In this document: piece by piece, positions 1 to 6,690 of the stretch
How positions within the stretch are numbered: the first letter of the stretch is position 1
Layout: every line of letters starts with the position of its first letter
NCBI GenBank assembly: GCA_017881765.1
Contig: JADGQN010000206.1
Location: 1 to 8,257 of the forward strand
Length of the DNA: 8,257 nt
Direction of reading: 5' to 3'
Source of the DNA: Syntrophobacterales bacterium
Lineage (GTDB): Bacteria; Desulfobacterota; Syntrophorhabdia; Syntrophorhabdales; WCHB1-27
Notes under the pieces: generated by a model
What the model was told of the DNA's origin: nothing
What the model saw: the letters and a program-made list of their open reading frames with translations, nothing else
Databases searched by the model: none
Translations under genes and position numbers: made by a program

Positions 1-29
1 TAAACAGGGGCTTGAACCCTCGTCATCTG

Positions 30-58
30 TTGACTTTTGAGCTGTTATTGTTCATATT
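30..58 (+). promoter_or_regulatory. Putative sigma-70-type promoter of the EF-G/birA/coaX cluster
   Basis: A -35-like TTGACT (30-35) is followed after exactly 17 bp by a -10-like CATATT (53-58). The matches are 5/6 and 4/6 to the housekeeping consensus. Transcription would start near position 65, only about 3 nt before the ATG at 68, and no Shine-Dalgarno is visible in between. If real, the first message would be essentially leaderless. The element is inferred from consensus only, and a promoter further upstream, outside the window, could equally drive the gene. Confidence 0.45.
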
Positions 59-67
59 CTTACGGCA

Positions 68-2107
68 ATGAAGCGGGAACTACAGAGGCTGAACAAACTC
101 AGAAACATCGGCATAGCCGCTCATATCGACGCGGGCAAGACCACGGTCACCGAGCGGGTCCTCTATTACACGGGCAAGACGTACAAGATAGGGGAGGTGC
201 ACGAAGGCACCGCAACCATGGACTACCTTCCCCAGGAACAGGAAAGAGGTATCACCATCACGTCGGCTGTCACGACCTGTTACTGGAATGACCATGAGAT
301 CCAGATCATTGATACGCCGGGACACGTGGACTTTACCATAGAGGTGGAAAGATCTCTCCGGGTACTTGACGGTATGGTCGCGGTCTTTTCGGGCGTAGAG
401 GGCGTTGAGCCGCAATCGGAGACGGTATGGCACCAGGCGGACAAGTACAAAGTCCCGAGACTCGCCTTTATCAATAAGCTTGACAGGATCGGCTCAGACT
501 TCTTCCACGTGCTCGATATGATGGTCGAAAAACTCGGGGCCAACCCGCTTCCGCTCCAGATACCGCTGGGGAAAGAAGATGATTTCTACGGCGTTGTCGA
601 TCTGATCACAATGAAGGCCATTGTCTGGGACGAAGAAAACCTCGGCGCAACGCTGCATCACGTCGCCATACCTGACGATGTCAAGCAAACGGCCCATGTC
701 TACCGGGAGAAGCTGCTCGAAAAGCTGTCTATGCTTGATGACAGCTTCATGGAGCTTTACCTGGACGGGAAGGAGATAGACGACGAGACTATACATGACG
801 CGATAAGAAAAGCGACCATCGCACTGAGGTGCGTTCCGGTGATTTGTGGTGCGGCGCTCCGGAACAAAGGCATCCAGCCGCTCCTTGACGCAATCGTCCG
901 GTATCTTCCGTCTCCCCTCGATGTCCCTCCCACCGAAGGGCATGATCCTGTCACCGGTGAAAAGGCTTACCGTGAGGCCGATCCCGATGAGGATCTGTGT
1001 GCCCTCGCCTTCAAGGTCGTTGTGACGGAAGGCAGAAAACTGGTCTATGTCAGGATCTACTCGGGCTCCCTCAAGGTGGGCGATGACATCTACAACGTGA
1101 ACCTGCAGAAAAAGGAGAAGGTGTCGAGAGTTTACAAGATACACGCCAATCACAGGGACCGGATGGATGAAGCCCGCACAGGTGACATCGTCGGCGTCGT
1201 CGGCTTGAAGGAGACCTCCACCGGCCACACACTGACAAAAACGAAACCGATCGTCCTGGAGTCGATCGAGCTCTATCAGCCTGTAATCTCCATGGCTGTC
1301 GAGCCGAAGAGGAATGCGGATCAGGAGAAGCTACTCCTCGCTCTGCAGAGGGTCGCTGAGGAAGACCCCACCTTTATCGTCAGGACCGACGAGAGCTCTT
1401 TTCAGACCGTGGTTTCAGGCATGGGAGAGCTTCACCTCGACGTGGTCATGCGCAGAGTAAAAGACGAATTCGGTGTCGACGTTCTCGTGGGCAAGCCGCA
1501 GGTCGTATACAAGGAATCGATTGAGCGCGCCGCAACTGTCGACCAGCCGTTTGAAAAATTGATCAATGGCGTGCTCTACCGCGGTTCGGTAGCCCTTTCG
1601 CTCGCGCCCAATCCGAGAGGCCAAGGCATCACCATCATTCCTGACATCTTAAGCCGGCAGCCGGAGTTTCCGTACATTACCGCTATCGAGGAAGGCGTGA
1701 CTGAAGGCTCTCAGATGGGCGTGGTCAAGGGCTTTCCCCTGACCGACGTGCGGGTGACCATTCACGATGCCTCCTTCAACAATCCTGATTTTGCCCGCCT
1801 TACGCTGAAGATGGCGGCGTATGACGGGTTCAAGAAAGCCTGTAGCGATGCCGGACCCGTGCTTCTCGTGCCGCTGATGTCCCTGACTGTCACGACACCG
1901 AACGAATTCCTCGGTGAGATAATAGCCGACCTGCATATCAGGAAATGTCAGATCAACGACGTACAGTCGCAGGACAGGGTCACTATTGTGGAGGCCAAAG
2001 CTCCGCTCACCAGCATGTTCGGCTATTCCACGGATATACGGTCTCTTTCTCAGGGACGGGCCTCTTTTACCATGTTCTTCTCCCACTACGATAAGGTCGA
2101 AGAGTGA
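68..2107 (+). CDS. fusA: Elongation factor G-family GTPase, divergent paralogue (mtEFG2/spdEFG2-like)
   Basis: This is a 679-residue ribosomal translocase-family GTPase. The GTPase motifs are intact: G1 AHIDAGKT (18-25), RGITI (60-64), DTPGH (82-86), NKLD (136-139) and GAAL (261-264). Domain II spans roughly 310-395, III 402-478, IV 480-600 and V 601-679, where MFGYSTDIRSLSQGRASF is typical of EF-G. Domain IV is atypical. The usual QxGGxGQYG strand is replaced by a segment around 500-520, the GGxIPxE loop is replaced by SRQPEFPYI (529-537), and the tip loop reads HDASFNNPDF (566-575), with Asn where canonical EF-G has His-583. Segments such as NKGIQPLLDAIVRYLPSP resemble mitochondrial EF-G2 as I remember it. 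The gene is not beside rpsL, rpsG or tuf, so it is probably a second copy used in ribosome recycling or a specialised role. The ATG is chosen because the GTPase motif falls at the usual distance and an in-frame stop lies at 38-40. Confidence 0.93.
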   Translation: MKRELQRLNKLRNIGIAAHIDAGKTTVTERVLYYTGKTYKIGEVHEGTATMDYLPQEQERGITITSAVTTCYWNDHEIQIIDTPGHVDFTIEVERSLRVLDGMVAVFSGVEGVEPQSETVWHQADKYKVPRLAFINKLDRIGSDFFHVLDMMVEKLGANPLPLQIPLGKEDDFYGVVDLITMKAIVWDEENLGATLHHVAIPDDVKQTAHVYREKLLEKLSMLDDSFMELYLDGKEIDDETIHDAIRKATIALRCVPVICGAALRNKGIQPLLDAIVRYLPSPLDVPPTEGHDPVTGEKAYREADPDEDLCALAFKVVVTEGRKLVYVRIYSGSLKVGDDIYNVNLQKKEKVSRVYKIHANHRDRMDEARTGDIVGVVGLKETSTGHTLTKTKPIVLESIELYQPVISMAVEPKRNADQEKLLLALQRVAEEDPTFIVRTDESSFQTVVSGMGELHLDVVMRRVKDEFGVDVLVGKPQVVYKESIERAATVDQPFEKLINGVLYRGSVALSLAPNPRGQGITIIPDILSRQPEFPYITAIEEGVTEGSQMGVVKGFPLTDVRVTIHDASFNNPDFARLTLKMAAYDGFKKACSDAGPVLLVPLMSLTVTTPNEFLGEIIADLHIRKCQINDVQSQDRVTIVEAKAPLTSMFGYSTDIRSLSQGRASFTMFFSHYDKVEE

Positions 2108-3066
2108 ATAGGATCGGCGAGATCTTAGGCTTCTTGAGGGAGAAGGATGAGCACATCTCCGGAGATTATATCTCCTCGCGGCTCGGCCTTACCAGAACGG
2201 CCGTCTGGAAATACGTGAAGCAGCTCCGACAGATGGGCTATGCGATTGACACGCTCAAGGGTAAAGGCTACAGCCTCAGGACGGTGCCCGATCGACTCTA
2301 CCCATGGGAGGTAAAGCGTTATCTCCGTGCGGAATTATTGGGTAGAACCATACGCTATCAGGAGTCTATCGATTCTACTAACGCGTTGGCCTTTCAACTT
2401 GCACTCGGCGACGCAGCCGAAGGGACCTGCGTCGTTGCCGAAACACAAAAGGCCGGCAAAGGGCGCCTGCAGAGAAAGTGGTTCTCGCCGTACGGTAAGA
2501 ATCTCTATCTGTCTGTCATCCTGCGGCCGAGCCTTCATCCCTCTTCCGTCTACCCGATTACCTTCTTGTCGTCTCTCGCCGTTTATGACACGTTGCATCA
2601 GTTCGGCCTTAAGCCGACACTCAAATGGCCGAATGACGTGCTCGTGAACGGAAAGAAAATCTGCGGAACGCTCCTTGAACTTTCTACGGAAGCGGACCTC
2701 GTGCGTTTCGTCATTGTCGGTATCGGCCTCAACGTAAACATGAGGAAAGGCGAGATGCCGGACGAGATACGGTCGAAGGCCACCTCGTTGCTTCTCGAAA
2801 CGAAAATTGTCTATGAAAGGGCCCGTGTTTGTGGCATGCTATTGAATAATCTGGAGACGTATTTCGACCTGTTGAGAAACCATGGACCTGTCAAGCTCGT
2901 GCGGACGTGGGAAGAGAAGGCGCAGATCAAGGGGAAATCGCTGGAGGTCACACAGCAGGGAGCGGTTTTCAAGGGAGTTGCTGAAGGGATCGGCGATGAA
3001 GGCGCCCTGCTCCTCAACGATCATGGAAAGGTTCATAAAATAATTGCTGGAGATGTATCTTTTTAG
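2104..3066 (+). CDS. birA: Bifunctional biotin-[protein] ligase / biotin operon repressor BirA
   Basis: This 320-residue protein joins biotin to the carrier domain of carboxylases such as acetyl-CoA carboxylase, using ATP through biotinyl-5'-AMP. An N-terminal winged helix-turn-helix (about 4-60, with GLTRTAVWKYVKQLRQMGY at 28-46) marks the class II form, which also represses biotin genes. The catalytic core contains the ST dyad (91-92), the biotinyl-AMP loop GKGRLQR (118-124), KWFSPYGKNLYLS, KWPNDVLVNGKKICGTLLE (174-192) and GIGLNVN (206-212). An SH3-like C-terminal domain follows at about 275-320. The loop corresponds to GRGRRGR of E. coli; the Arg equivalent to R118 is kept as R121, but a loop glycine is replaced by Gln123. 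Translation starts at GTG, overlapping the upstream stop as GTGA, which indicates translational coupling. No clear BirA operator was found nearby, so its target genes are not identifiable here. Confidence 0.96.
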   Translation: MNRIGEILGFLREKDEHISGDYISSRLGLTRTAVWKYVKQLRQMGYAIDTLKGKGYSLRTVPDRLYPWEVKRYLRAELLGRTIRYQESIDSTNALAFQLALGDAAEGTCVVAETQKAGKGRLQRKWFSPYGKNLYLSVILRPSLHPSSVYPITFLSSLAVYDTLHQFGLKPTLKWPNDVLVNGKKICGTLLELSTEADLVRFVIVGIGLNVNMRKGEMPDEIRSKATSLLLETKIVYERARVCGMLLNNLETYFDLLRNHGPVKLVRTWEEKAQIKGKSLEVTQQGAVFKGVAEGIGDEGALLLNDHGKVHKIIAGDVSF

Positions 3067-3069
3067 GCC

Positions 3070-3852
3070 ATGCTTTTAGTCATCGACATAGGTAACACGA
3101 ATATTGTATTCGGTGTCTACAAGGATGAGACGCTGGTCAATCACTGGCGCTTGAGCACCGCCATCCAGAAGACGGTGGACGAATACGCCATCCTCCTGAA
3201 CAGCCTGGTCTATTTTGAGAAAATCAGACTGCAGGATTTTCACAGCGCAATCATATCCTGTGTTGTGCCCCCGCTTCTGTTCCCTTTTCAGCGGGTCTGC
3301 TCAAAATATATAGGCATAGAGCCTATCGTCGTCGAGCCTGGCATAAAGACAGGCATGCCCATTCTGTACGAGAACCCACAGGAGGTTGGGGCTGATCGTA
3401 TCGTCAACGCCGTAGCCGGCTACGAGCGGCACAAAAAGGCGCTTATCATCGTTGATTTCGGCACTGCGACGACCTTCGACTATGTCACGCCGAAGGGCGA
3501 ATACCAGGGCGGCGTTATTTCACCCGGCATGATGATATCGTTGGAAGCCCTGTTTGAGCGTGCCTCCAAGCTGCCGCGGGTTGAGCTTGTGAAGCCCAAA
3601 GATATAATAGGCAGAAATACGGTGACGGCGATGCAAGCGGGTATCATATACGGGTACGTCAGCCTCGTTGACGGCATCGTCAAGCGGATGAAGGACAGAG
3701 TGAAGACCGACCCGTACGTGATCGGGACGGGCGGACTGGCAAACCTTATCTATAAGGAATCAGAGAGCATTGATGAGGTGGATGAGTTTCTGACCTTGAA
3801 AGGCCTGAAAATTCTGTACGAGAAGAACAAGGATCAGCCGAAGACCAAGTAG
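3070..3852 (+). CDS. coaX: Type III pantothenate kinase CoaX
   Basis: This 260-residue cytoplasmic enzyme phosphorylates pantothenate, the first step of CoA synthesis. Family motifs are present in order: DIGNT near the start (6-10, the ATP phosphate-binding loop of the ASKHA fold), ENPQEVGADRIVNAV (101-115, pantothenate site with the GADR signature), DFGTATT (129-135), GGVISPG (147-153), and GTGGLA (219-224). Length matches the family norm of about 255-260 residues. Type III enzymes are typically insensitive to CoA feedback and need a monovalent cation; this is family knowledge and is not shown here. The ATG lies 3 bp after the birA stop and has no good Shine-Dalgarno, the nearest GGAG being 17 nt upstream, so translation probably depends on coupling to birA. 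The pairing with birA joins two cofactor functions needed for acyl metabolism. Confidence 0.97.
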   Translation: MLLVIDIGNTNIVFGVYKDETLVNHWRLSTAIQKTVDEYAILLNSLVYFEKIRLQDFHSAIISCVVPPLLFPFQRVCSKYIGIEPIVVEPGIKTGMPILYENPQEVGADRIVNAVAGYERHKKALIIVDFGTATTFDYVTPKGEYQGGVISPGMMISLEALFERASKLPRVELVKPKDIIGRNTVTAMQAGIIYGYVSLVDGIVKRMKDRVKTDPYVIGTGGLANLIYKESESIDEVDEFLTLKGLKILYEKNKDQPKTK

Positions 3853-3962
3853 TCTGTACTGAAAATCCCAAATTCCATAGCGGTAGCGCAGCATCCTGGA
3901 AGGACGCATCCCGTAAGGGCCCTGTCTTTCTTCCCATGACCCTTGCCCCTGTTCTTCCTGCC

Positions 3963-3992
3963 TTTACTTTGCGTAGGACCTTTTGTTAGAAT
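3963..3992 (+). promoter_or_regulatory. Putative extended -10 promoter of the peptide ABC importer
   Basis: TGTTAGAAT (3984-3992) matches the extended -10 pattern TGnTATAAT at all but one base. A weak -35-like TTTACT (3963-3968) lies 18 bp upstream. Transcription would begin near 3999-4000, only 4-5 nt before the ATG at 4004. The 151 bp between coaX and this gene otherwise contain no convincing intrinsic terminator; the only hairpin I found is AAGGG (3915-3919) with CCCTT (3940-3944), without a T-tract. Called from consensus only. Confidence 0.5.
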
Positions 3993-4003
3993 AGACCACG
4001 AAA

Positions 4004-5632
4004 ATGGCCGGAAGGATTGCTCTTGGCCTCCTTGCGCTTCTTCTTATTTTTTCATGCGGCAAAAAGGAGGAAATAGGAAAATATGATGACCCCGGGCAGC
4101 CCGCCTACGGAGATACCCTCATCACCAGCTCGATAGGCGAGGCCTCAAACCTGATCCCGCTTCTGGCCACTGACGGCGCGTCGCATGATATTGCCGGCTA
4201 CATTTACAACGGCCTCGTCAAATATGACAAGGATCTCAAGATAGTAGGCGACCTTGCGGAATCGTGGGATTTCTCGCCTGACCAGCTGACCATCACGTTC
4301 CATTTGAGGAAGAACGTGAGGTGGCAGGACGGCAAGCCATTCACCGCGCGCGACGTGCTCTATACTTACAAAGTGACCATCGATCCCAAGACACCTACCG
4401 CATACTCGTCAGACTTCCTGATGGTCAAGAAAGCGGAAGCCCTCGACGATTACACCTTCAGGGTTACGTACGACAAGCCTTTCGCGCCCGCGCTCATCAG
4501 CTGGGGGTCGTCGATCCTGCCGCAGCATTTGCTGGAGGGGAAAGATATTACGACCTCTCCCCTTACACGCTCGCCTGTCGGGACAGGGCCATACAAGCTG
4601 AAGGAATGGATAGCCGGTGACCGGATCGTACTGGCCGCGAACCCCGATTATTTCGAAGGCAGGCCGTACATTTCCCGGGTGATCGCCCGGGTCATACCCG
4701 ACCCCGCAACACAGTTTCTCGAATTGAAGAACGGCGGCATCGATATGGCCAACCTTACGCCCCTTCAATTTGTGAGACAGACCGAATACCCTAAGTTCAA
4801 CCGGGAGTACAACAAGATCAAGTACCTCGGCTTCAACTACGTCTACCTGGGCTATAATCTGAAGCACCCCTTCTTCAAGGACAAGCGGGTCCGCCAGGCG
4901 CTCACGTATGCTACCAACAGGCAGGAGATCATCGAGGGGATCCTGCTGGGACAGGGCGTGGTCGCTGACGGTCCGTACAAGCCGGACATGTGGGCCTACG
5001 ATCCGAACGTGCGGAAGTACCCGTATGATCCCAAAAAAGCTGAGGCGTTGCTGCGCGATGCCGGTTTCGTCAAAGGTGCAGACGGACGCTTGTCTAAAGA
5101 CGGGAAACCTTTCGAATTTACCATCATGACCAACCAGGGCAATGACGTGAGGATCCACTGCGCGGAACTTATCCAGCGGTGGCTGGCCGCGTTGGGGATT
5201 ACGGTGAAGATCAGGGTGATCGAGTGGGCGGCATTTGTCAACCAGTTCATAGACGCCCGCAAGTTCGACGCCGTGCTTCTGGCTTGGACCATACCCCAGG
5301 ACCCGGATATATTCGACATCTGGCACTCTTCAAAGCAGGGGACCAAGGAGCTCAATTTCATGGGCTTCGAGAACAGGGAAGTGGATGAGCTTCTCGTAAA
5401 AGCGCGGCAGACATTCGATCAGGAAGAGCGGAAGCGCTGCTACTGGCGCATCCAGGAGATACTGGCCGAGGAGCAGCCGTATACGTTCCTATTCATTCCG
5501 TACGCAACCGTGGCGGCGCAGAAAAGGATCAAGGGGATAGAACCCGCACCAGCGGGCATCACTTACAATTTTACCAAGTGGTACGTGCCCGCGGACCAGC
5601 AGCGTTACAGGACTGAGCAGGAGAGGAAATAG
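4004..5632 (+). CDS. Peptide/nickel-type ABC transporter substrate-binding lipoprotein (SBP family 5)
   Basis: This 542-residue extracytoplasmic binding protein of the DppA/OppA class captures peptides or related ligands for the adjacent permease. A short lipoprotein signal (residues 1-17, one Arg, then a Leu-rich core) ends in the lipobox IFSC, making Cys18 the lipidated residue; Gly19 follows. Family hallmarks include EASNLIPLLATDGASHDI (46-63), a start-of-lobe segment ending LAESWDFSPDQLTITFHL, RKNVRWQDGKPFTARDVLYT (102-121), PVGTGPYKL (191-199), NPDYFEG (213-219), VRQALTYATNRQEII (296-310) and YDPKKAEALLRDAGF (341-355). The ligand cannot be told from sequence; dipeptides, oligopeptides, nickel chelates and opines are all bound by this family. 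The ATG at 4004 is the only sensible start, because an in-frame TAG lies four codons upstream at 3992, but it has no Shine-Dalgarno. A GAGAGG near the 3' end serves the next gene. Confidence 0.94.
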   Translation: MAGRIALGLLALLLIFSCGKKEEIGKYDDPGQPAYGDTLITSSIGEASNLIPLLATDGASHDIAGYIYNGLVKYDKDLKIVGDLAESWDFSPDQLTITFHLRKNVRWQDGKPFTARDVLYTYKVTIDPKTPTAYSSDFLMVKKAEALDDYTFRVTYDKPFAPALISWGSSILPQHLLEGKDITTSPLTRSPVGTGPYKLKEWIAGDRIVLAANPDYFEGRPYISRVIARVIPDPATQFLELKNGGIDMANLTPLQFVRQTEYPKFNREYNKIKYLGFNYVYLGYNLKHPFFKDKRVRQALTYATNRQEIIEGILLGQGVVADGPYKPDMWAYDPNVRKYPYDPKKAEALLRDAGFVKGADGRLSKDGKPFEFTIMTNQGNDVRIHCAELIQRWLAALGITVKIRVIEWAAFVNQFIDARKFDAVLLAWTIPQDPDIFDIWHSSKQGTKELNFMGFENREVDELLVKARQTFDQEERKRCYWRIQEILAEEQPYTFLFIPYATVAAQKRIKGIEPAPAGITYNFTKWYVPADQQRYRTEQERK

Positions 5633-6606
5633 TGCTCACGTACATCCTTAAACGGGCCATCTTCATGGTGCCGATGCTTCTTGGCATCACGATCATCTCC
5701 TTCCTGATCATTCATCTGCCGCCCGGAGAACCGGGCGCGCTGGGCATGGAGATGAACCCGAAGGTGACCAAAGAGGTGCGTGAGCGGGTTCGGGCCCTGT
5801 ACGACCTTGACAAGCCGCTCCACATCCAGTACTACCTCTGGATGAAGCGGTTCGTGAAGCTCGATTTCGGCCGTTCCTTCAGCTCCGACCGCCGGCTTGT
5901 TATCGACAAAATAACGGAGCGGTTGCCGATCACGATCAGCCTTAATCTTCTCGCCCTGATGTTTGAGCTCGTGTTCGGTATCCCCATCGGGGTCTACTGT
6001 GCCAGATACAAGGGGTCAGCCCTTGACAAAGGACTGACGGCCTTTGTTTTTGCGGGGTTTGCCATCCCCACGTTCTGGCTTGCCCTGCTATGCATGCTCC
6101 TCTTCGGGGTTTACCTCGACCTTCTCCCCATCACCGGCCTGAAATCTTTCAACTTCTCGGAACTGACGTTTTTCGGGAAGATTGCAGACATCGCGCGCCA
6201 TCTGGTACTTCCTGTCTTTATCTCTTCCATCGGCGGCTTGGCAGGGATGTCGCGCTACATGAAGAGCAGTCTGCTTGAGGTGCTGCGGCAGGATTACATC
6301 ACCACGGCCTACGCCAAAGGGCTGCCTGAGGGGATGATCCTGAGGAAGCACGCCGTCCGGAACGCGCTCCTCTCGGTCATCACTCTGCTTGGCATGGCCG
6401 TGCCCGGCCTGATCGGAGGCAGCGTGATCTTCGAGACGATCTTCGGTATTCCCGGCATGGGGCAGCTCTTTTACATGAGCGTGATGTCTCGTGATTTTCC
6501 GGTGATCATGGGCATCCTCGTGATCGGAGCATTCCTGACGCTCGTCGGCAATCTGCTCGCGGACGTAGCCCTTGCGGTCGCTGATCCGAGGATAAGGCTG
6601 GGGTGA
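5632..6606 (+). CDS. DppB/OppB-type ABC transporter permease
   Basis: This is a 324-residue inner-membrane permease, one half of the heterodimeric channel for the peptide-type importer. The start YILKRAIFMVPMLLGITIIS and the LPPGEPG segment are diagnostic of the DppB/OppB branch. About six membrane spans are visible (near residues 9-28, 100-124, 136-160, 188-206, 248-270 and 289-311), with the periplasmic DFGRSF motif at 78-83. The cytoplasmic EAA-type loop that docks to the ATPase lies at about 220-245 (YITTAYAKGLPEGMILRKHA), followed by IFGIPGMGQLF. The C-terminus ADPRIRLG is complete. Translation begins at GTG sharing one base with the stop of the binding-protein gene, with GAGAGG (5621-5626) 5 nt upstream. 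The DppC-type partner and ATPases are absent downstream, so a functional importer needs components encoded elsewhere. Confidence 0.95.
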   Translation: MLTYILKRAIFMVPMLLGITIISFLIIHLPPGEPGALGMEMNPKVTKEVRERVRALYDLDKPLHIQYYLWMKRFVKLDFGRSFSSDRRLVIDKITERLPITISLNLLALMFELVFGIPIGVYCARYKGSALDKGLTAFVFAGFAIPTFWLALLCMLLFGVYLDLLPITGLKSFNFSELTFFGKIADIARHLVLPVFISSIGGLAGMSRYMKSSLLEVLRQDYITTAYAKGLPEGMILRKHAVRNALLSVITLLGMAVPGLIGGSVIFETIFGIPGMGQLFYMSVMSRDFPVIMGILVIGAFLTLVGNLLADVALAVADPRIRLG

Positions 6607-6651
6607 GTCTCAGCAATGTCGCGCACCTGGCATAACTATTGCTTGAGACTC
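6605..6651. repeat. Long imperfect inverted repeat at the permease stop codon
   Basis: GAGTCTCAGCAAT (6605-6617) is the reverse complement of ATTGCTTGAGACTC (6638-6651) except for one bulged base, giving 13 paired positions around a 20-nt loop. It starts inside the permease TGA. No run of T follows the right arm (CTATTATG), so it is not a standard intrinsic terminator. It could still stabilise the 3' end of the transporter message, or be a dyad operator, because its right arm overlaps the -12 part of the promoter described next. Confidence 0.7.
6628..6643 (+). promoter_or_regulatory. Putative sigma-54 (RpoN) -24/-12 promoter
   Basis: TGGCATAACTATTGCT matches the RpoN consensus TGGCACG-N4-TTGCW at 14 of 16 positions. 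The invariant GG and GC have the required 10-bp spacing, and both the TGGCA and TTGCT blocks are complete. Transcription would start near 6654, giving a leader of about 37 nt that contains the Shine-Dalgarno of the gene at 6691. Such promoters need an AAA+ enhancer-binding activator, usually bound 80-200 bp upstream, which here would lie within the permease gene. No specific activator site was recognised. Confidence 0.65.
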
Positions 6652-6680
6652 TATTATGTGGATTAACGGCAAGTCCATTC

Positions 6681-6687
6681 GGGAGGG
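6681..6687 (+). promoter_or_regulatory. Strong Shine-Dalgarno that fixes the start at 6691
   Basis: GGGAGGG ends 3 nt before the ATG at 6691, and its core GGAGG (6682-6686) is 4 nt away. The competing in-frame ATG at 6727 gives a more typical signal peptide but has no such site, so 6691 is preferred. Confidence 0.6.
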
Positions 6688-6690
6688 CAA

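Noticed and set aside
5..21. tRNA T-arm-like hairpin on the minus strand (AGGG, loop TTCAAGC, CCCT).
   Set aside because: The loop fits the T-arm consensus, but the sequence that would hold the anticodon arm has no T33 or pairing stem, and the 3' end lies outside the window. An isolated arm is not enough to call a tRNA or attachment site.
27..57. Possible BirA operator (CTGTTGAC and GTTCATAT with a 15-bp spacer) over the EF-G promoter.
   Set aside because: The half-sites are poorly symmetric with each other and each matches the expected half-site weakly.
494..1228. 244-codon minus-strand open frame.
   Set aside because: It is antisense to the EF-G GTPase and domain II coding region, with no recognisable motif.
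3915..3944. Hairpin AAGGG/CCCTT as a coaX terminator.
   Set aside because: It has only 5 bp, a 20-nt loop and no T-tract, so it is too weak to call a terminator.
4083..4136. Very good Shine-Dalgarno (AAGGAGG at 4064-4070) before an out-of-frame ATG opening a 17-codon frame inside the binding-protein gene.
   Set aside because: The purine run is explained by the Lys-Lys-Glu-Glu codons after the lipobox; spacing is long and the frame is tiny.
4409..5326. Long 305-codon open frame on the minus strand.
   Set aside because: It lies entirely opposite the binding-protein gene, and its translation is Arg/Val/Pro/Gln-rich with no recognisable domain; it is a codon-bias shadow.
6479..6527. Cluster of GTGAT repeats upstream of the sigma-54 site, as a possible activator-binding array.
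   Set aside because: They are accounted for by codons of the permease's conserved last membrane segment, with irregular spacing and no dyad symmetry.
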